Source of the DNA: Sternotherus odoratus
Taxonomy: Eukaryota; Chordata; Testudines; Kinosternidae
NCBI GenBank assembly: GCA_032164245.1
Contig: JAVMKO010000001.1
Location: 250,985,644-251,049,643, forward strand
Direction of reading: 5' to 3'
DNA: 64,000 nt
Position 1 is the stretch's first letter. Each line of letters starts with the position of its first letter. A program made the position numbers and the translations under genes. The notes under the pieces are model-generated. The model made no database searches, was not told the DNA's origin, and worked only from the letters and a program-made list of their open reading frames with translations. Below, piece after piece: positions 25,401-38,900 of the stretch.

Positions 25401-28400
25401 TAGCTGAAGCCATATTCGGTTGTACTGAATATTCTTGAAGTAGTCCTGCAATAATTTAGCCATTTAACATTTTCAGAATGTTCTTTGATTTATTTCCTTA
25501 CTGGACTAAAACCCCAAATTTACCTATATTTTAATTATTTTTAGTATCAGACATTAATATCCATCTATGTTTTCCCCCAAATTCAACTTAAAACAAGACA
25601 GACAAAATATACTGAGTTTCTCTTGTTTTATTCTTTCCTTGTAAGGAAATTCTAGCTAATTCAGGCAGTGTTTTCTATTTCTTTTAGAAAAAACTGCTTC
25701 TTACTCTCACTTCCCCTCCATCTCTTCTCCATGCAAGTATCTTTCACCTACCTGCTTTGCTCAGTCAGACCTCCCAGCATTTGCACTAGACATAATTAAC
25801 TTTGGTAATGCCTCTTCACAGGCATACCAGTGTGCAATGTTAGACTCAGTCATTCTGTATCTGTTGAAATATTAGCACTTGTTTTAGGTCACTTAAGAAC
25901 AAAGTTAAGCCATATAAAAAAACCAAACAAAACAGATGCAAACATGGACATACAGTTTTATTTCTACCTTAGACTCATTACTTTTGTAAAACTATAAAAG
26001 AAAGAAAGAAAAAAAAACATTTGCACCAAAAAACAAAAAACTTACCCTGTTTACTGATGTGGGCTTCAAAGTCTGATTAACCATATTTTAGATGTTTTTA
26101 AGCATCTCACAGGACCCTCTCCTTCATTTGAGTCAAGACTTGATTGACAAAAATGAACAGTGGAGGGCAGATAACTTCCCTCTTGATGAAACAATGCTTC
26201 CCTCTAGCACCCAACCAAACATGCAACAGACTACTAGCCCGTTTGATCATAAACACTATTTTATATAATTATTGAACATCTTTATGCATGATTACTGCAT
26301 GCACAGACTCTCTTGAACTGAATTCTTGACAACTATGTTCGCCAAATACTTTCTTTAGAGCTTCATATTAATTTTCTGACCTATTTGATTTCAATTATTT
26401 TTCCTTAAGAATATAATTAAGTTATAGGCTGATATTGCCTCAAAACATGCATTTACATAAATTTAATGAAAATCTTCTACCTGAAGATTCTGAAGGTAAC
26501 CCCCGCTTCCCCTCAGATGTGAAGGGCTATTACTCAGAGAGATATTTAAAGGCTATTAAGACTAGAAAGGGTTCTTTGACTCCATGTTTTTCTTTTAGGG
26601 TAAAATTTTAAAATTAAATTACAACCTGCACTGTGATGTAGAGCTCTGCATTAGAAATAAATGTTTTGAGACAAATTCTAGAAGATATTCCTAAATCAGG
26701 AATTTTTAAATCTTAAGTGTATGTTACATGTAAACTATAGATCTACTTTATATTTTCCCTTCATAATTTTAATAGTAATAGCCTCCTACCTACCACCAAA
26801 TAAAGTGAAAGAAACTAGAACAAAGTGCAGAAAGAAGCATAAACATCTCAGCTGTTCCCCTCTGTCCCATTTCTGTAAGTAGACTATTTTAAATCAGTGA
26901 ATGTATGTTGAATTTTCCCTTCCAAACAAACAAAAACAACACAACATAGGCTTTGGGCACGAAAGTGCTGTCAAAACCAAAAAAAAAACAAAAAAAACCC
27001 ACAAATGCAGGATACATGTGACAACTTGGGCTCAAGCTATTCAGATAACTTATGGGAAATTGCATTGCAGATACTTAATGAAGCACAACCAATCACCAGC
27101 ACATGCCCAAGGTTATGTTTTGAGGCTGTAAAGTTAAACCATGTTTTATGTGGTATAAGATTTAATTTAGAATTATATTAATTTTTAACTTGAGCTACTT
27201 GAGCTACTCTTAACAAGCTGCTGTTTGCCCAGATAAAGTTTTTAGTAATTCTTAATGATAAAGGGATATCCTCTTTTTTATTATCATTAAGCCAATTCTA
27301 TAGTTTGTCACTACTTTTTTTGTTAGCAATAACCATCTCATGTCAATTCCTGCAACCCCAGGGTATATATTTTCATGTACCTGTGAGCTTCCTTTAATGC
27401 TTTAAATCAGATGGTCAACGTCGTAGTTCCCATAGTTCCAAAAAGTGACTTACTGTTAAGACCAGCTGTTAGGATCAAGAATCCCTCAATGTTTTTTTCA
27501 AGTGGTCAGTTCAGCAGGGAAATACTTGGGGAAAAAAAAGCAATGACCTCTTATTTGTGCATTTCATATAAAATAATGCAGTACACACAATTCCCACGAG
27601 ACAAGCATACAAACTTGTTTATGTATGTGGTACAAAATAAAGCTATGATCCTCCAATGGGAATCTAGTTGGGCAAACTTTTACACTCCATTGAAATCAGT
27701 GAGACTCTGCATAGCTGCAAGCATCTGCCTGCATTAATACAGCTGCAGAATCAGGGACTACTTTATTTAAAAAACCCACCACAATAGTTACGAGAGGGTT
27801 CAAAAACAGGATGGATGAGAAGCATTTGGAAAGTTCCATCGTACCTGACCTTTCTGGAAAAATTATTGTAGCAGTTAATTTTAGGAGCCTAATGAAAGTG
27901 ACAATACTACATGAAACTTCAACCAATTCAAATACATTACAAAGAAGGTATAATGTTAACCAATATACCTTTCAGAAGCATCAAACACTCAGCTAACTGT
28001 ATTCAAGAGTTTACTTTTCTTTTAGTAATATGCCTTAGTTTCAAGATACAGCATTATGATTTTTTAACTGCCATTAGCAATTAAAATCTTTCTTAAATCT
28101 CTCCACTTTGTTTTGAAAGTGGTATTAACTGTGCTTAATTTGTTAATGCTTTGTTGTTTGTTTTCCCATTATTATTTTTCAAAGAATAACACACTAATTG
28201 CTTGCCTTTCATTAACAACAGCAAGTATGTGTTTGCTCTCAAACCTTTGAACAGTCTGTTCCACAGTCTTGTAGGGTGAGGGGTGTGTTCCACACTGAAT
28301 TAAAAGCAACTGCCATGAAGGATGCTTTCAGTCTCTAGGGGAAGGGGTGCCAGAAATTTCCTTGAAAAATGTTCGCTGCTGCCTCTGAAGAAGTCATTTC

Positions 28401-28886
28401 TCCATTCATCCAAGTCACATGTTAAGAGAGTTTAGCAAATTAGGAGAAAATGAGAAAGACGCAGTAGAAACATATACTTATTAAATGATTTTATGTTTTA
28501 AAATATTTTCTGCTGTGAAAGTCTCTCAAACCCAAGTATAAAAATACAAAAAGATCATATTGCTTACACACACTTATATGTAAAAATATCTAGCAAATCA
28601 GCTATCAAGGGAAGTAAATGTTTAACCTCAACCACCTTTACAGTGGAAAGTTCTCTTAAAGTGAAGTGTTAATTTGAATTCACACATTTATCTCAGATTA
28701 CTTTTTTTTAAAACAAATATTTAGGCAAATCTTGATCTCAGGTTGAAAGTATGCAAAACACATAGGGAACCCGGATACTAACTGCAACCGAAAAAAAGAA
28801 TGGTAAAAACTACCAGGGACCATAATTTTAAAAGGAAAGCAGACATTTTCTGTCTTTTGGTATTTAAATTAGCATATACTTTACTA
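22401..28886. other. Intronic sequence without recognised gene
   Basis: AT-rich; no coding region or RNA gene recognised. Contains a 15-17 base A-run after a T-rich stretch at about 24331-24348, A/C-rich low complexity at about 26978-27002, and one old repeat at 27640-27762. Confidence 0.5.
27640..27762. repeat. Old interspersed repeat (same family as 15843-15925)
   Basis: Segments ctccaatgggaatctagt, ctccattgaaatcagtgaga and gctgcagaatcaggga follow the order of the conserved parts of this sauropsid repeat. Strongly degraded. Confidence 0.35.
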
Positions 28887-29102
28887 TGAGACTTCTCAAA
28901 CTTTCCCCACAGTGGTCAGAGTTGGTTTCACAGACCACCTTCTCCCTGCCATTCACAAATCCATGGAGCACATCCCCTCCCATTTGTAATTACTGAAAAT
29001 CCATGTAGCCACTGTAGCTATTGCTTACTTTAAGAAGTCCTAAAAGCTAGAAATGACAACAGGCAATTCTCCATAGGCCATAGACCAGTTTGAGAACCAC
29101 TG
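28887..29102. mobile_element. Short hAT element (216 bp)
   Basis: The right end is cagtttgagaaccactg and the left end is tgagacttctcaaactt, imperfect inverted repeats of the CAGTGGTTCTCAAACT type. Flanks are ctttacta (28879-28886) and ctctacta (29103-29110), an 8-bp target duplication with one mismatch. Non-coding. The eroded left end implies that it is older than the hAT copy inside the DIRS element. Confidence 0.8.
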
Positions 29103-32100
29103 CTCTACTACACATTAACATGGAACCTGACTGGGGTAACATAAGAGTATATCAGATGTAGTAAATAAATATGACACATTATGCTGCAACAAACATCTCA
29201 GTGCATGCATCAGTTTCCTATAGTTATAGTGCAAGAGGTTCCTTAGATAGAATCACACAGTGACTGCAAGACAGCATGTTATGCCGATCCACACTTAACA
29301 GTTCACACAACCTCAAGCAGGGAGCTAACATTAAATACCAAAAAAAAAAAAAAAAAAGAAGATGCAAGTGCAATATTTTGCAGTAGTATGAAGTGAAGAA
29401 CAGCATTATACATCTATGAACTCCTTGGAGGAGTTTTTAGAATCTCTAATGGTAATAATTTAATTAGTTTCACTTATTAAATGACAAAAAATCCTATGGC
29501 TAAAAAAATTTTTTGGAATGTTTTCCTTAATTTCTAAGTTATTTAATCATTAAACTTTAATAATTAAACATTAGAAATAATGTTCTTTAAGGCTCTGCAG
29601 CACTATCAATTTATATTACAAGAATTTATAAAACAGGATCTGGGTCCAAAGGTCTGTATTAATATGCTCCATTCTGGCAGAACCCAATAACATCTAGAAC
29701 ACCCCTGACCTATGAGATTCTATGCAGGCTTAAGGTTCTGTCTATATGGAGCTTCTTGTATGATTAGGGGCTTAGTGATGAATGTACTACTAAGTTTTGA
29801 GGATTAGTCAAAATATTGGCATCAATGTCATGGTATTTGTGATTTAACCCTGATTTAACTCAGGCCTCCCATGCACACACCATGATGGAAGGAAACAGTC
29901 TTCCTTCTGTTCAGTGCACTTAGTTCAAATACTCTCCTATTTGCCAAATATTTAAAAACTACTCTAGTCTCACACTGCAGTGTGCGCAAATATTAATTTT
30001 AAGCAAAGACTTCTATGCTTGACAATTACTTCTGCCAATTTCTCATTTTGAATTATATGAAAAAGAAGTGTTTTTATTTTTACGCAAATACTTTGTATTT
30101 TCTTCTTACTTTAGATTCCTATTACGTAAGTTTAGGAGTGTAATGACACAGAGTAGACTAGGAAGTTACCATTAGAATATAAATATTAGGGATCCTACCA
30201 TGAGTAATAGGCCCCCAAGTCTGAAAATGGAGTTTCTCTGGGTGATAAGAGGAACATACCCTGCTACTAATTTCCATTCTAAAGGATCAAATATATAACC
30301 TACATAGGAGTTTAAATATTTAAAATATATGTACACTTAAAGGGACTAGACTAGTATGATTTAACTAGTCAAAGCAGAGGTATCTTTGAAAGTGTTTTTC
30401 CATCTTTAAAGCTATAACCAAAGCATCATATTCTGAACACTAGTAATAATCTGGTTTATGCCATAGTTCAAAGAGTTTAATCAATTTAAAAAAAACTATA
30501 GCTTTTAAATCAATGCTTTTTTTTTTTTACATCTCATTTCAGTGATTTGCTAAAATATTTTATCAGCATTTCAAACAGAGATAGGAATAAAGTGCTCAGA
30601 GGGAATTAAATCCTTCCATGGGTGTTTTAGTTCAAATCTAATAATGATTTTTTCCTGATTCTTTCTCCTTCCTTGCTTTTTATTCCAAGTTGTAGCCTAT
30701 AATTTCTTTGAGACGAGAGGAATGTCACCAGAGAATTTCCATATATCAATGTTTTAGAATTTCTTTCCCATTTAACCAGCAAAATGCCTTTAAGTTAGGG
30801 ATGAATATTTCAAAAGCAACATCTGATTCGGAGTACGTCTAATTTTGAGTGCACACCCTGAGACAAACGGAGCTTCACCGTCAGAGGCATCCTCCCACTT
30901 AAATTACCCAAATTAGGGAAAACTTTTCAAAGTCTGTATCCTAGATGAGCTTGTGCCAGAACTAATACCATCCAATAGAAATAAAACAAACTGGAATTGA
31001 TAGAATCACTTTTTAAAATTATAACGGAACTGGAAGTTATGAAAATGAAACACTACTGGCCAGGGCCATCACAAATTAGGCAGCAATCTGACTGGCATTC
31101 TAAAAGGAGTCTCTGCAGGAAAAGGTGTTGGTTCACAGCACTTTAAGTGAAAGGAGAAGAAACACTATAAAATACTGGAGGGGGGCCGCAGTCCTCTCTG
31201 GTACGGATCTACCTAGCACCAATCTAAGTTCAAAGAGTTCTTTGAAGTCAAAAGGCACGTTAGCAAAATGTACATTTGTATCCAGTATTTAATGAAAGCC
31301 AGAGAAGAAAAAAACCTTAAAAAAGCTTCTCCAATGGGAGTTGAAATGGACTGTTTAAGTTGGTTATCATATCAATAGAGACCCTTCTCCTAGAAGCCAG
31401 CAAAATTCACACAGCTAATACTAATTCTGCACTTTAAGCCCTCCATAGTTCTTACACCAAATTGAAACAACAAATGAAACAGAGGCCTTCTTGACATTTT
31501 AAACAATGTTTTGTTGATACTCATTACTGCATAAATCAAGTGTGTTGGGCTGATCAGTTAAATAGAGAGACTGCAATCTTCAGCTTCTTAGGTAGGGTTC
31601 TGGAGTAATTGTCCATGGTGGCGCTGTCCATAGAATGTCTTTCATTAGAGGAGGATCAAATGAAAGTAGTGAGGATTAAGATGGTTTCCACTGATTCAGT
31701 CTTAGGGTCCCACTGTGACAGCAGGTGTCTGAATTGATAATGTAAAGTGACCCAAAGTATCAAGTAAGCAAAAAGAGAATATAGAGTTAGATAGGAGAGA
31801 ACTTTTACTTTATTACTACTATTATTAAATAATAAATGGGAAAATTAGACAAAGATACTGTCTCAAGGAACTTGTAGAGAAAAGTACCACACTTATTTAT
31901 AAATTTAAGAATTTAGGTCCAAAGTAGGATATTAAAAACGGGAATATGTACTGCCAAATTTTATTGCATTTTGCCTCTGGTACCTGCCAGAAGCTTTTAG
32001 ATAAGGATTAACAGACAGGAGAAAAAAGGATTTGGATGTAGTTGAGTGAGGATACCAACATTTTCTTGGCTGCAGTCCACCCACCTTGGTCTACTCCTCA

Positions 32101-33737
32101 ACTGAACAAAGCAAACAAAAAGGAACAAGCTCTGAATTATGTATGTTAATGTTCCAAGCTCTGTAGTATTAACATATGTCCGAGTTATTGGCTTCGCTAC
32201 ATCAACCCCTCCTGCTGCACTTTTCTGCTTCCTTACATGGTGCAGTAGGGGAAATGAATGCTGTGTAGGACAGACAACAAATGTAAGTTAACAGGTTCTT
32301 ATATGCTATTCTACCTTTTGCAGTTTTTATTTTCAGGCTTCTGCTCTACTCTGACTCTTCAACTGCTACTCGAGGTCAGAAAAGAAAGAAAAAATAAAAT
32401 GAAGTTGGACAAACTTTTCAAAATAAAATCTAATGATGAACTCACAGAAGTTAAACTGAAGGCAGCTGTAGCGATGACTGAGTGGGCCCTGCCGTAGGAG
32501 GAACCAGGAAGGAGAGGGGCTACGAGCATATGGAGAGGATAACAGACTGAGTTTTAATCATAAAAATACTAGACAAATATTATAGGTGTGTTTTCGTTTG
32601 TACAAGTAATCCAATTTGGGTAATTGAAATAGCAAATTTTAAAGCTATTATGATAAATTAAATGTATTACAAAATTAAATACTGAACAATGGCATGACTG
32701 CTTGTGATGCAGAAGCTTATACAAGTTCCATATGTTGCCATATACAAGACCTATAGTATAACTCAAATACAGAATGGCAAAAGGACAATGTTCAGACTGT
32801 GGACATAGGAAATAGGGCCATTCTTTCCCATCACTCACCCTATTTTCACTCCAGCTTTCCAAGGAACAAGTGACTTTAAAAAGAGACTGAAAGAGAAGAT
32901 GTATACAGTGACACAAGGAAGGGGAAGTCTTAAATGAGGAAGATGAATTTGTGTTTTTTAAATGGAGAAGTTATTGCAAGTGAGGGCAACATGTAATCAA
33001 ATTCCTTGCACCTGAATCTGGCAAAAAAAAAAATGTAATGGCTGGATAGTGGGATGGCTGAGTGGACAAGAAAGTTCATCACTCTGAAGAAGAAACAAAA
33101 GGACTACAACTTTAGAAAGGAGAGACATAAAACTTAAAATTCTGTAGTCTGGAGTGATTTAGGATACTTAATGATATTTCCAACTGTTATATTGAAATGA
33201 AGATGGCATATTTACCACTGTTTTACCAAAGCACCAGTTTATGAGTGTCTGTTTCGGTCCAAAATATGTCCAATTTTGAGAGATGGGTTAATTTTAAATA
33301 TTTCTTTCTTTCATCATTTAGTTAAGTGAAGCACAGGTTCTCTTGACATAAATGTAATACCTTTTGTTAAAAATATTTTAAGAATGGATAATTTTAAGTG
33401 TCCCCTGCATCTAAATTCCCTTCTCCTGAACTTAAAACAATCTGCAGCAACTTGGTCTCCCTAACAGTTACAATCAGGAAAAGCTAATGGACTAGTCTTA
33501 GTTTCTTTCAGAAACCCACGGTCTGAGCGGGCCCATGCTAACTTTATGGTTTGAAAATGTTAAAATTCCTAATAACTTCAATGGACTGTAAAATCTAAGC
33601 TTTTTTTGGTTTACACTGAAGCAATATTATTTTGAAATGACAAAAATTTTATGCCACTAGATGCTGCTAAAACTGTAATTTTATAAAAACCTTAGTGGCA
33701 TAAAATCTCTTTGTTACTTCAAAACAATATTGCAAAC
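29103..33737. other. Intronic sequence without recognised gene
   Basis: No coding region or RNA gene recognised. Contains an 18-base A-run at 29340-29357 and a T-run at about 30520-30531. No repeat boundaries could be placed. Confidence 0.5.
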
Positions 33738-33827
33738 ACTTGTTCACATGGGTAATCCATTCAAGCTAATGGGATTATTCACAAATCCAATTATGCACTA
33801 CTTAAGTGTTTGCAGGATCAGGACCAA
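33738..33827. repeat. Old interspersed repeat (same family as 15843-15925)
   Basis: Contains cacatgggtaatccattcaa, taatgggattattcac and cttaagtgtttgcaggatca, in the order expected for this family. Confidence 0.45.
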
Positions 33828-34199
33828 TAATTTGTAAAATCAACACATACACCCTACTAGTAATGCCATTTAAAAAGATGTTTAAAATGTTTTACTCTTT
33901 GAGCACTATTCAGACAAAGCAAAACCATTCAAATAAGGAGTCTTCATAGATTGAGAGAACTATGAGAAAAGTCCCCAAAATAAATCCTTCCATAATTAAC
34001 AATGCTTTTCTCCATGTCTGCCAATTAAAAAAACAATTCAAAAAAAGCAGACACGCAGCTACTGAAAGAAGCAAGGAGTAGTTAAATGTTTTGAGACAAT
34101 TCTATTTGGACCATGAATTTCAAATTATAAAATCAAACTCATCACCTAGAAAAATTTACATTTTTAGAGATTTACACAGGATAACTATATGCATAAATG

Positions 34200-34305
34200 A
34201 CAAAGAGTCCTGTGGCACCTTAAAGACTAACTAAAGTTAGTCTTTAAGGTGCCACAGGACTCTGTCACTTCTGCAATTCCAGACTAACACGGATAGCACT
34301 CTGAT
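34200..34305 (-). mobile_element. Small foldback retroelement copy (probable Penelope-like fragment)
   Basis: A perfect 28-bp inverted repeat (34204-34231 and 34236-34263) around a 4-base loop is followed by a segment that on the minus strand reads ctatccgtgttagtctgga. This is a recognisable turtle repeat: gtagccgtgttagtct joined to agtcctgtggcaccttaaagac. The flanks tatatgcataaatg (34186-34199) and tatatacacaaatg (34306-34319) look like a 14-bp target duplication with two mismatches. I associate longer copies of this family with a hammerhead-like motif and hence with Penelope-like retroelements, but that motif is not present here, so the class is inference. Confidence 0.65.
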
Positions 34306-34319
34306 TATATACACAAATG

Positions 34320-36469
34320 TTCAACACATGTTCAATAACATATAATCTAAAAGGCATTGTTGAAAACCTTTATGATATTGTGCCTCAGCTGTTTTTTATT
34401 ACTTTTATTTAAGTAAGCTTTGTGCTGAAAAACCAATTTAAACTGATTTAATTAACCTTTATAGGACAAAGAAATGATTAATGCAAATACAGAAGAAGTC
34501 TACTACTTGTTTTGATCACTTAAATTTAATGTTTTATTGTGCAATAATTGAAAGGTTTGGTAATATGAAAAAAAGAACACAGGAAAAAGCAGTGCTATTT
34601 AAGTGCCTTGAATTAGGTTCCAGAACTTTTAAAATTGTAGTTAGGCAACAGTAATTATAAATAACAGTTTACATTTATTTTTTAGATGGAGGGGTTGGGG
34701 CTTTGCTTTGAGTTTGTTTCCATTTCTCCCCAACTCTGCCGCTGCTGTCTCCCACCCCTCCAATACAGAAAGCCCAAGTACACTCTGCTTTACTGACTAC
34801 ACAGCTCATTCTCTAGTCATTAAAAAAAAAAAAAAAAGTAGCAGGAATTACCTGACTTCCCATAAATGAGGGTAAACCATCACCTTCCCCAAATTTATTT
34901 TGGTATGCCCAGAGGATATGTTTACTGTGCATTAATTTTATGTAAACACACATAGTATTATGATTGTTGAATACAACTTTAGAAAAGGCACATCTGCAGT
35001 TATATGCTCTTCCATTCAATAGTCTGACAATATCCAATAGTTTTCGGAACTATGCATTTTGGAAGAAGTCTACTAACCCCAAACGCGCTCTATTGCTTAT
35101 CTAAGGGATGCTACATGATCTAAGGGTAATTTAACTTGTTAGAATTACTGTACATACAGGACTCTTGGTTCCTTTTTCCTGTTGCCTTCCTGCCACCCTC
35201 ACTTCTCTTACATGACGCACACCCACCACTGTTTCCATCACTTAGCCAATACTGGAAGAGAAAAAATTATCAAAATCCATCTACCTAAAGCACACAAACT
35301 AACCAAACCACTGAATATTTTTAATGCAGCAACTTGGCAAGCCTTTTTATGACACTTTCATTAACCCCAAGCCTTCAATTATGCATACATGATCACTCCC
35401 AAAACGGAAACAGGGACAGTTTTCACCTCGATTCAAAAAGCAACACTGAATTAAAACTCCCTTTCACCTTCCTTTGTTGACTTCAATTAGCAAATCTACT
35501 TGAAATCGTTCACCTTAAGGTTCATGTGGCAACACTCAAATTTTGTTTCCATAGGCTATGAACCAACACACCATACTTCACGAAAATATTCTGATAAATT
35601 TTTATAAGCTGAGTTTTGGCAAAGGGCACCTCCTAAAGATATTGGATAGTTTAGTTCCATATTAAATTATTAGAGCACATCCAATCTACCAGTCAATATA
35701 TTATACAGGACTATTTGGTTTAATACAGAAGACTTAGGTTCCTTCTTTCTGCACATAAGACATGCTGAGACACTTATACCACTGTAATACTGACCTGCCG
35801 ATCAGATGCACAACTTTCACATGAAGAGAGATCTTTTAAATATTTCTTACACACATTTATTAATATTGTACTACGTTTATACAATGCCATCTGAGTCTAT
35901 TGTATGTTACAAATTAAAAAATGCAAGGTTCCTCAGGAGCTTAGAATCTAAATTAGACGAACACAGTAAAGGAAAACAATAGGTAAAATGGCACACATAG
36001 TTGAGGTATGTACAACTGAAAATACGGAGCAGTGAAAATAAAAGTTTGTGTAGCTGTAAAAATCAAAAGAGCTCAAAACAGTCTATTGAAAAATAAGACT
36101 AATGTTCTAAACGTTATCAGATGCCAACATTCAAAAAAAAATCATCTTTAATTTCCCACAGTCAAAAGAAACTATCATACTTCAACAAATAGTAGACTAA
36201 CTTTGTATATGGTTAGTAATTCTCCCCAGGCTCGAGCAAAAACTTTTTCCCCCAACTACTTCGCAACCCTACTCATCCTCTAATACTCTTACTTCCATGT
36301 TAGTGATCAAAAGATCTTTCTAAAGAGTTCGTATATTCAATACGACACAAATACAGCAAACTTTAAGGCTACCAAGAATCACTGGTAGATGTATTAGGAA
36401 GAAAACCTTACTTGCTTATTGGACATATCTGACAATATCACTAGACATTAGAGCTATGCTTTTCTTAAG
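34320..36469. other. Intronic sequence without recognised gene
   Basis: AT-rich. A segment near 35870-35960 (tgtactacgtttatacaatg, then gagcttagaatctaaatta) resembles the tail of an old retroelement whose better copies read gagcttacaatctaa; a similar fragment lies near 38200-38280. Both are too degraded to classify. Confidence 0.4.
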
Positions 36470-36790
36470 CAGAATTTACTAAAACTATCTCCCTTCCCTG
36501 GTAGCTTGTTCCAGGTCTAAATCGTTTTGGAAAATAATGTGACTATTCTTCACAATATCCATTCTAAACCTCTCTCCAACCACTTCAGATGGTGATCTCA
36601 TATAAGATTATTAGATCCTTATTTAAGTATATTTTTGGAGACGTTGATATTAATTGGGTCTCTTTTACAGTCTTCCTTTAAAGGGTAAAAAAAATGAAGG
36701 TCTTGAAGTATTTTTTCATAACCTTCTAATCCTCTAGTAAGCCTTACGGCTCTTCTCTGCACCTATTTAGGAATCTGAGAAAAGTATGCT
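36470..36790 (-). mobile_element. CR1-like LINE 3' fragment
   Basis: On the plus strand the sequence has the order typical of the antisense of a CR1 3' region: a ggtagcttgttccaggt segment, then a caaccac-type stretch, then cataaccttctaatcctcta and acggctcttctctgcacct, which is the most conserved part. The element is thus on the minus strand and 5'-truncated, as is usual for CR1. Heavily diverged. Confidence 0.5.
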
Positions 36791-36937
36791 GGTCCCTCTA
36801 ACATTTAGGACTTGCTACATTTCCAAGTCATTAGCTATCCTATGATCCAACTATGGACATGCACAGTTATCAATAGTTAAAATACTGCTATACTTGCACA
36901 CACAACATACACAGAATATATTGTTTATTAAGGGCTT

Positions 36938-37190
36938 GTCTACACAAAGCGCTGCAGCAGCTTTAGTGAAGACACCACCTCCGCCAACAGGAGGGGTTGT
37001 CCCTCCCAGCAGAGGTAATCCACCTCCCAAAGGTAGTAGCTAGGTTGACAGAAAAATTCTTCTGTGGATCTAGCACTGTCTACAAAGGGATTTAGGTTGG
37101 CTTACCAATTCCATTAGGGGTGTGGATTTTTCACACTCCTGAACGTAATTAAAACAATCAAATTTTCTAGTGTAGAGCAACCTAAGGTTG
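36938..37190. mobile_element. Short DNA transposon (gggcttgtctacac ends)
   Basis: Starts with agggcttgtctacac and ends with gtgtagagcaacct, imperfect inverted repeats of the GGCTTGTCTACAC type found on many short turtle elements. About 250 bp, non-coding, internal sequence degraded. Target duplication not clear. Confidence 0.5.
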
Positions 37191-38539
37191 TCCAGCAGAT
37201 CCCACTTTAATACCTTTTTCAGTTGCTCAGGACTTTGCCAAACTCATCACTTAACACCTGAAAATTTTCAGTTTATATCTCAAGCTGCACTTATTAAAAA
37301 AAAGAAAAAGCCAAAGTGGTTTGGCTGTTTCAGAGAAAAGCTGGGGGAAATAGATTGGATCTGAGTTGGGAGCCAGGGTGGCAGTGGGACTGGACTGGCA
37401 CTAGATGGGCAAGAAGACTAATATGGAGAACCAGAGGTTGGAAGGAAGGGGGTGGCTAGAGAGGGGAGACAGCTCTGTTGAGAAATTGGGGAAGAACTGA
37501 CACTGTCTGAGCAAGAAGACTGGATTGAGATCCCTAAGAAGTGGAGACAAACTAAACAGGTGAAGAGAATAGGACTGGACCCAAGAGCCTCAAGTGGGAA
37601 GGAGACAGTACTAGGACAAGGACAGGTTTAAGGGGCCAGGACAGAAAGGGCTACACTTTGGGGGCAAGAGGCGGGAAGAGAGGACACGAGTATGTGCCAG
37701 CTAAAAAAACACTTCCTCCAGAGGACTAGAATCATTCCTCCGCTGTCAGCTAGCATCTGAAACCCACTGACAAAGTGTCCTATTTCCCTTTCATGCTAGT
37801 CCACATGGAGGATGACAATCTACGGCTGTTATCAGTTACTCTATTAACTCAAATGGCAGAGGACTGTGTGGTGGATTAAAAAGGTTACAACCATTCTGAT
37901 GACAACCACGTGAGTTAATATAATGCCTCAGCATCACTTCTGTTTTTTCAGTTTGCTTTCTTAAAAAGCAACACACAAAAAGCTATATTAAAGGATTATG
38001 GTTGTGATCATATAATTAAAGACTATACAATAAGGCATATGCACAAGAGGCCAAATTAAGGTCATCTTGGTAAACTTAATTCTGGCATTTTCTAATTCTG
38101 AAGTACTTGATTTTGCAACCTTAATAGCATTCTTTTAATGTCATTTTTTAACTGTCCCATTTATAAATAATAAATTTTGCATTGTAGTAGCAACCCAAGG
38201 TCTAAATCAAGATTCAAGTCCACTATGCTGGGCACTGCATAAACAGATGTATGGTCTCTGCCTCGAAGAATTTAAAAATTAATTTGAAACAAAATGCAAA
38301 GTGTATGAAATAGTAGGGAGATCAGAAAGGAAAGATGGTGGGGGATAAAGGTAATAATCAACTTCAGCACACTGTATGTAAAAACTGAGAAATAAGCTCT
38401 TCCCCATTCTGTTTGACTGGAATATTTTCACATACCCATGAAACTGGGTGAGAGAAGAAACAGACACATATACACCCCTAAGGTTGTGTCCATAAACTCT
38501 CGCTTTCTCGGTCATGTTTCTAACATATGACTTTTCACT
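37191..38539. other. Intronic sequence without recognised gene
   Basis: A purine-rich stretch at about 37320-37690 (many gga, aag and ggg tracts) stands out from the AT-rich surroundings, without an open frame. The rest shows no recognisable gene. Confidence 0.45.
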
Positions 38540-38900
38540 CTATATTTCCCATTCAAGCCCTCCAGCATCTCCAGTCTTTATATAACAACCTCCTCCTCGT
38601 GCATCATTCTGAATGTGTTTCATTCCTTCCACTGGCTCATTTTCCATCACATTTGATTAAAGACTCCTGTCCTCATTTTTAAGTACCTTCACAGCACTTC
38701 CTCTCTTTAGTTACTTATTTTACACATTGCCCACCACTCCGCCAGTATATTTTTGCACTCTTCCATGCTGCTCCCCAAGTATCAAACGTTTTCCATGATC
38801 AATAAAGCCACTAAACTCTCCTTCAAATACCTCCTCAAAACCCCTCTTCTGGTGATTGTTGTTAAGTAGGATATTACTGTGCAAGGCTCTTTCACTGGTA
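38540..38900 (+). mobile_element. L2-like LINE 3' fragment
   Basis: The order ccatgctgctccccaa, then ctccttcaaatacctcctca and aaacccctcttct, follows the 3' region of L2-type LINEs as I know it (ctccttcaaatccctccttaaaac). No 3' tail repeat is visible, so the boundaries and orientation are estimates. Confidence 0.4.
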
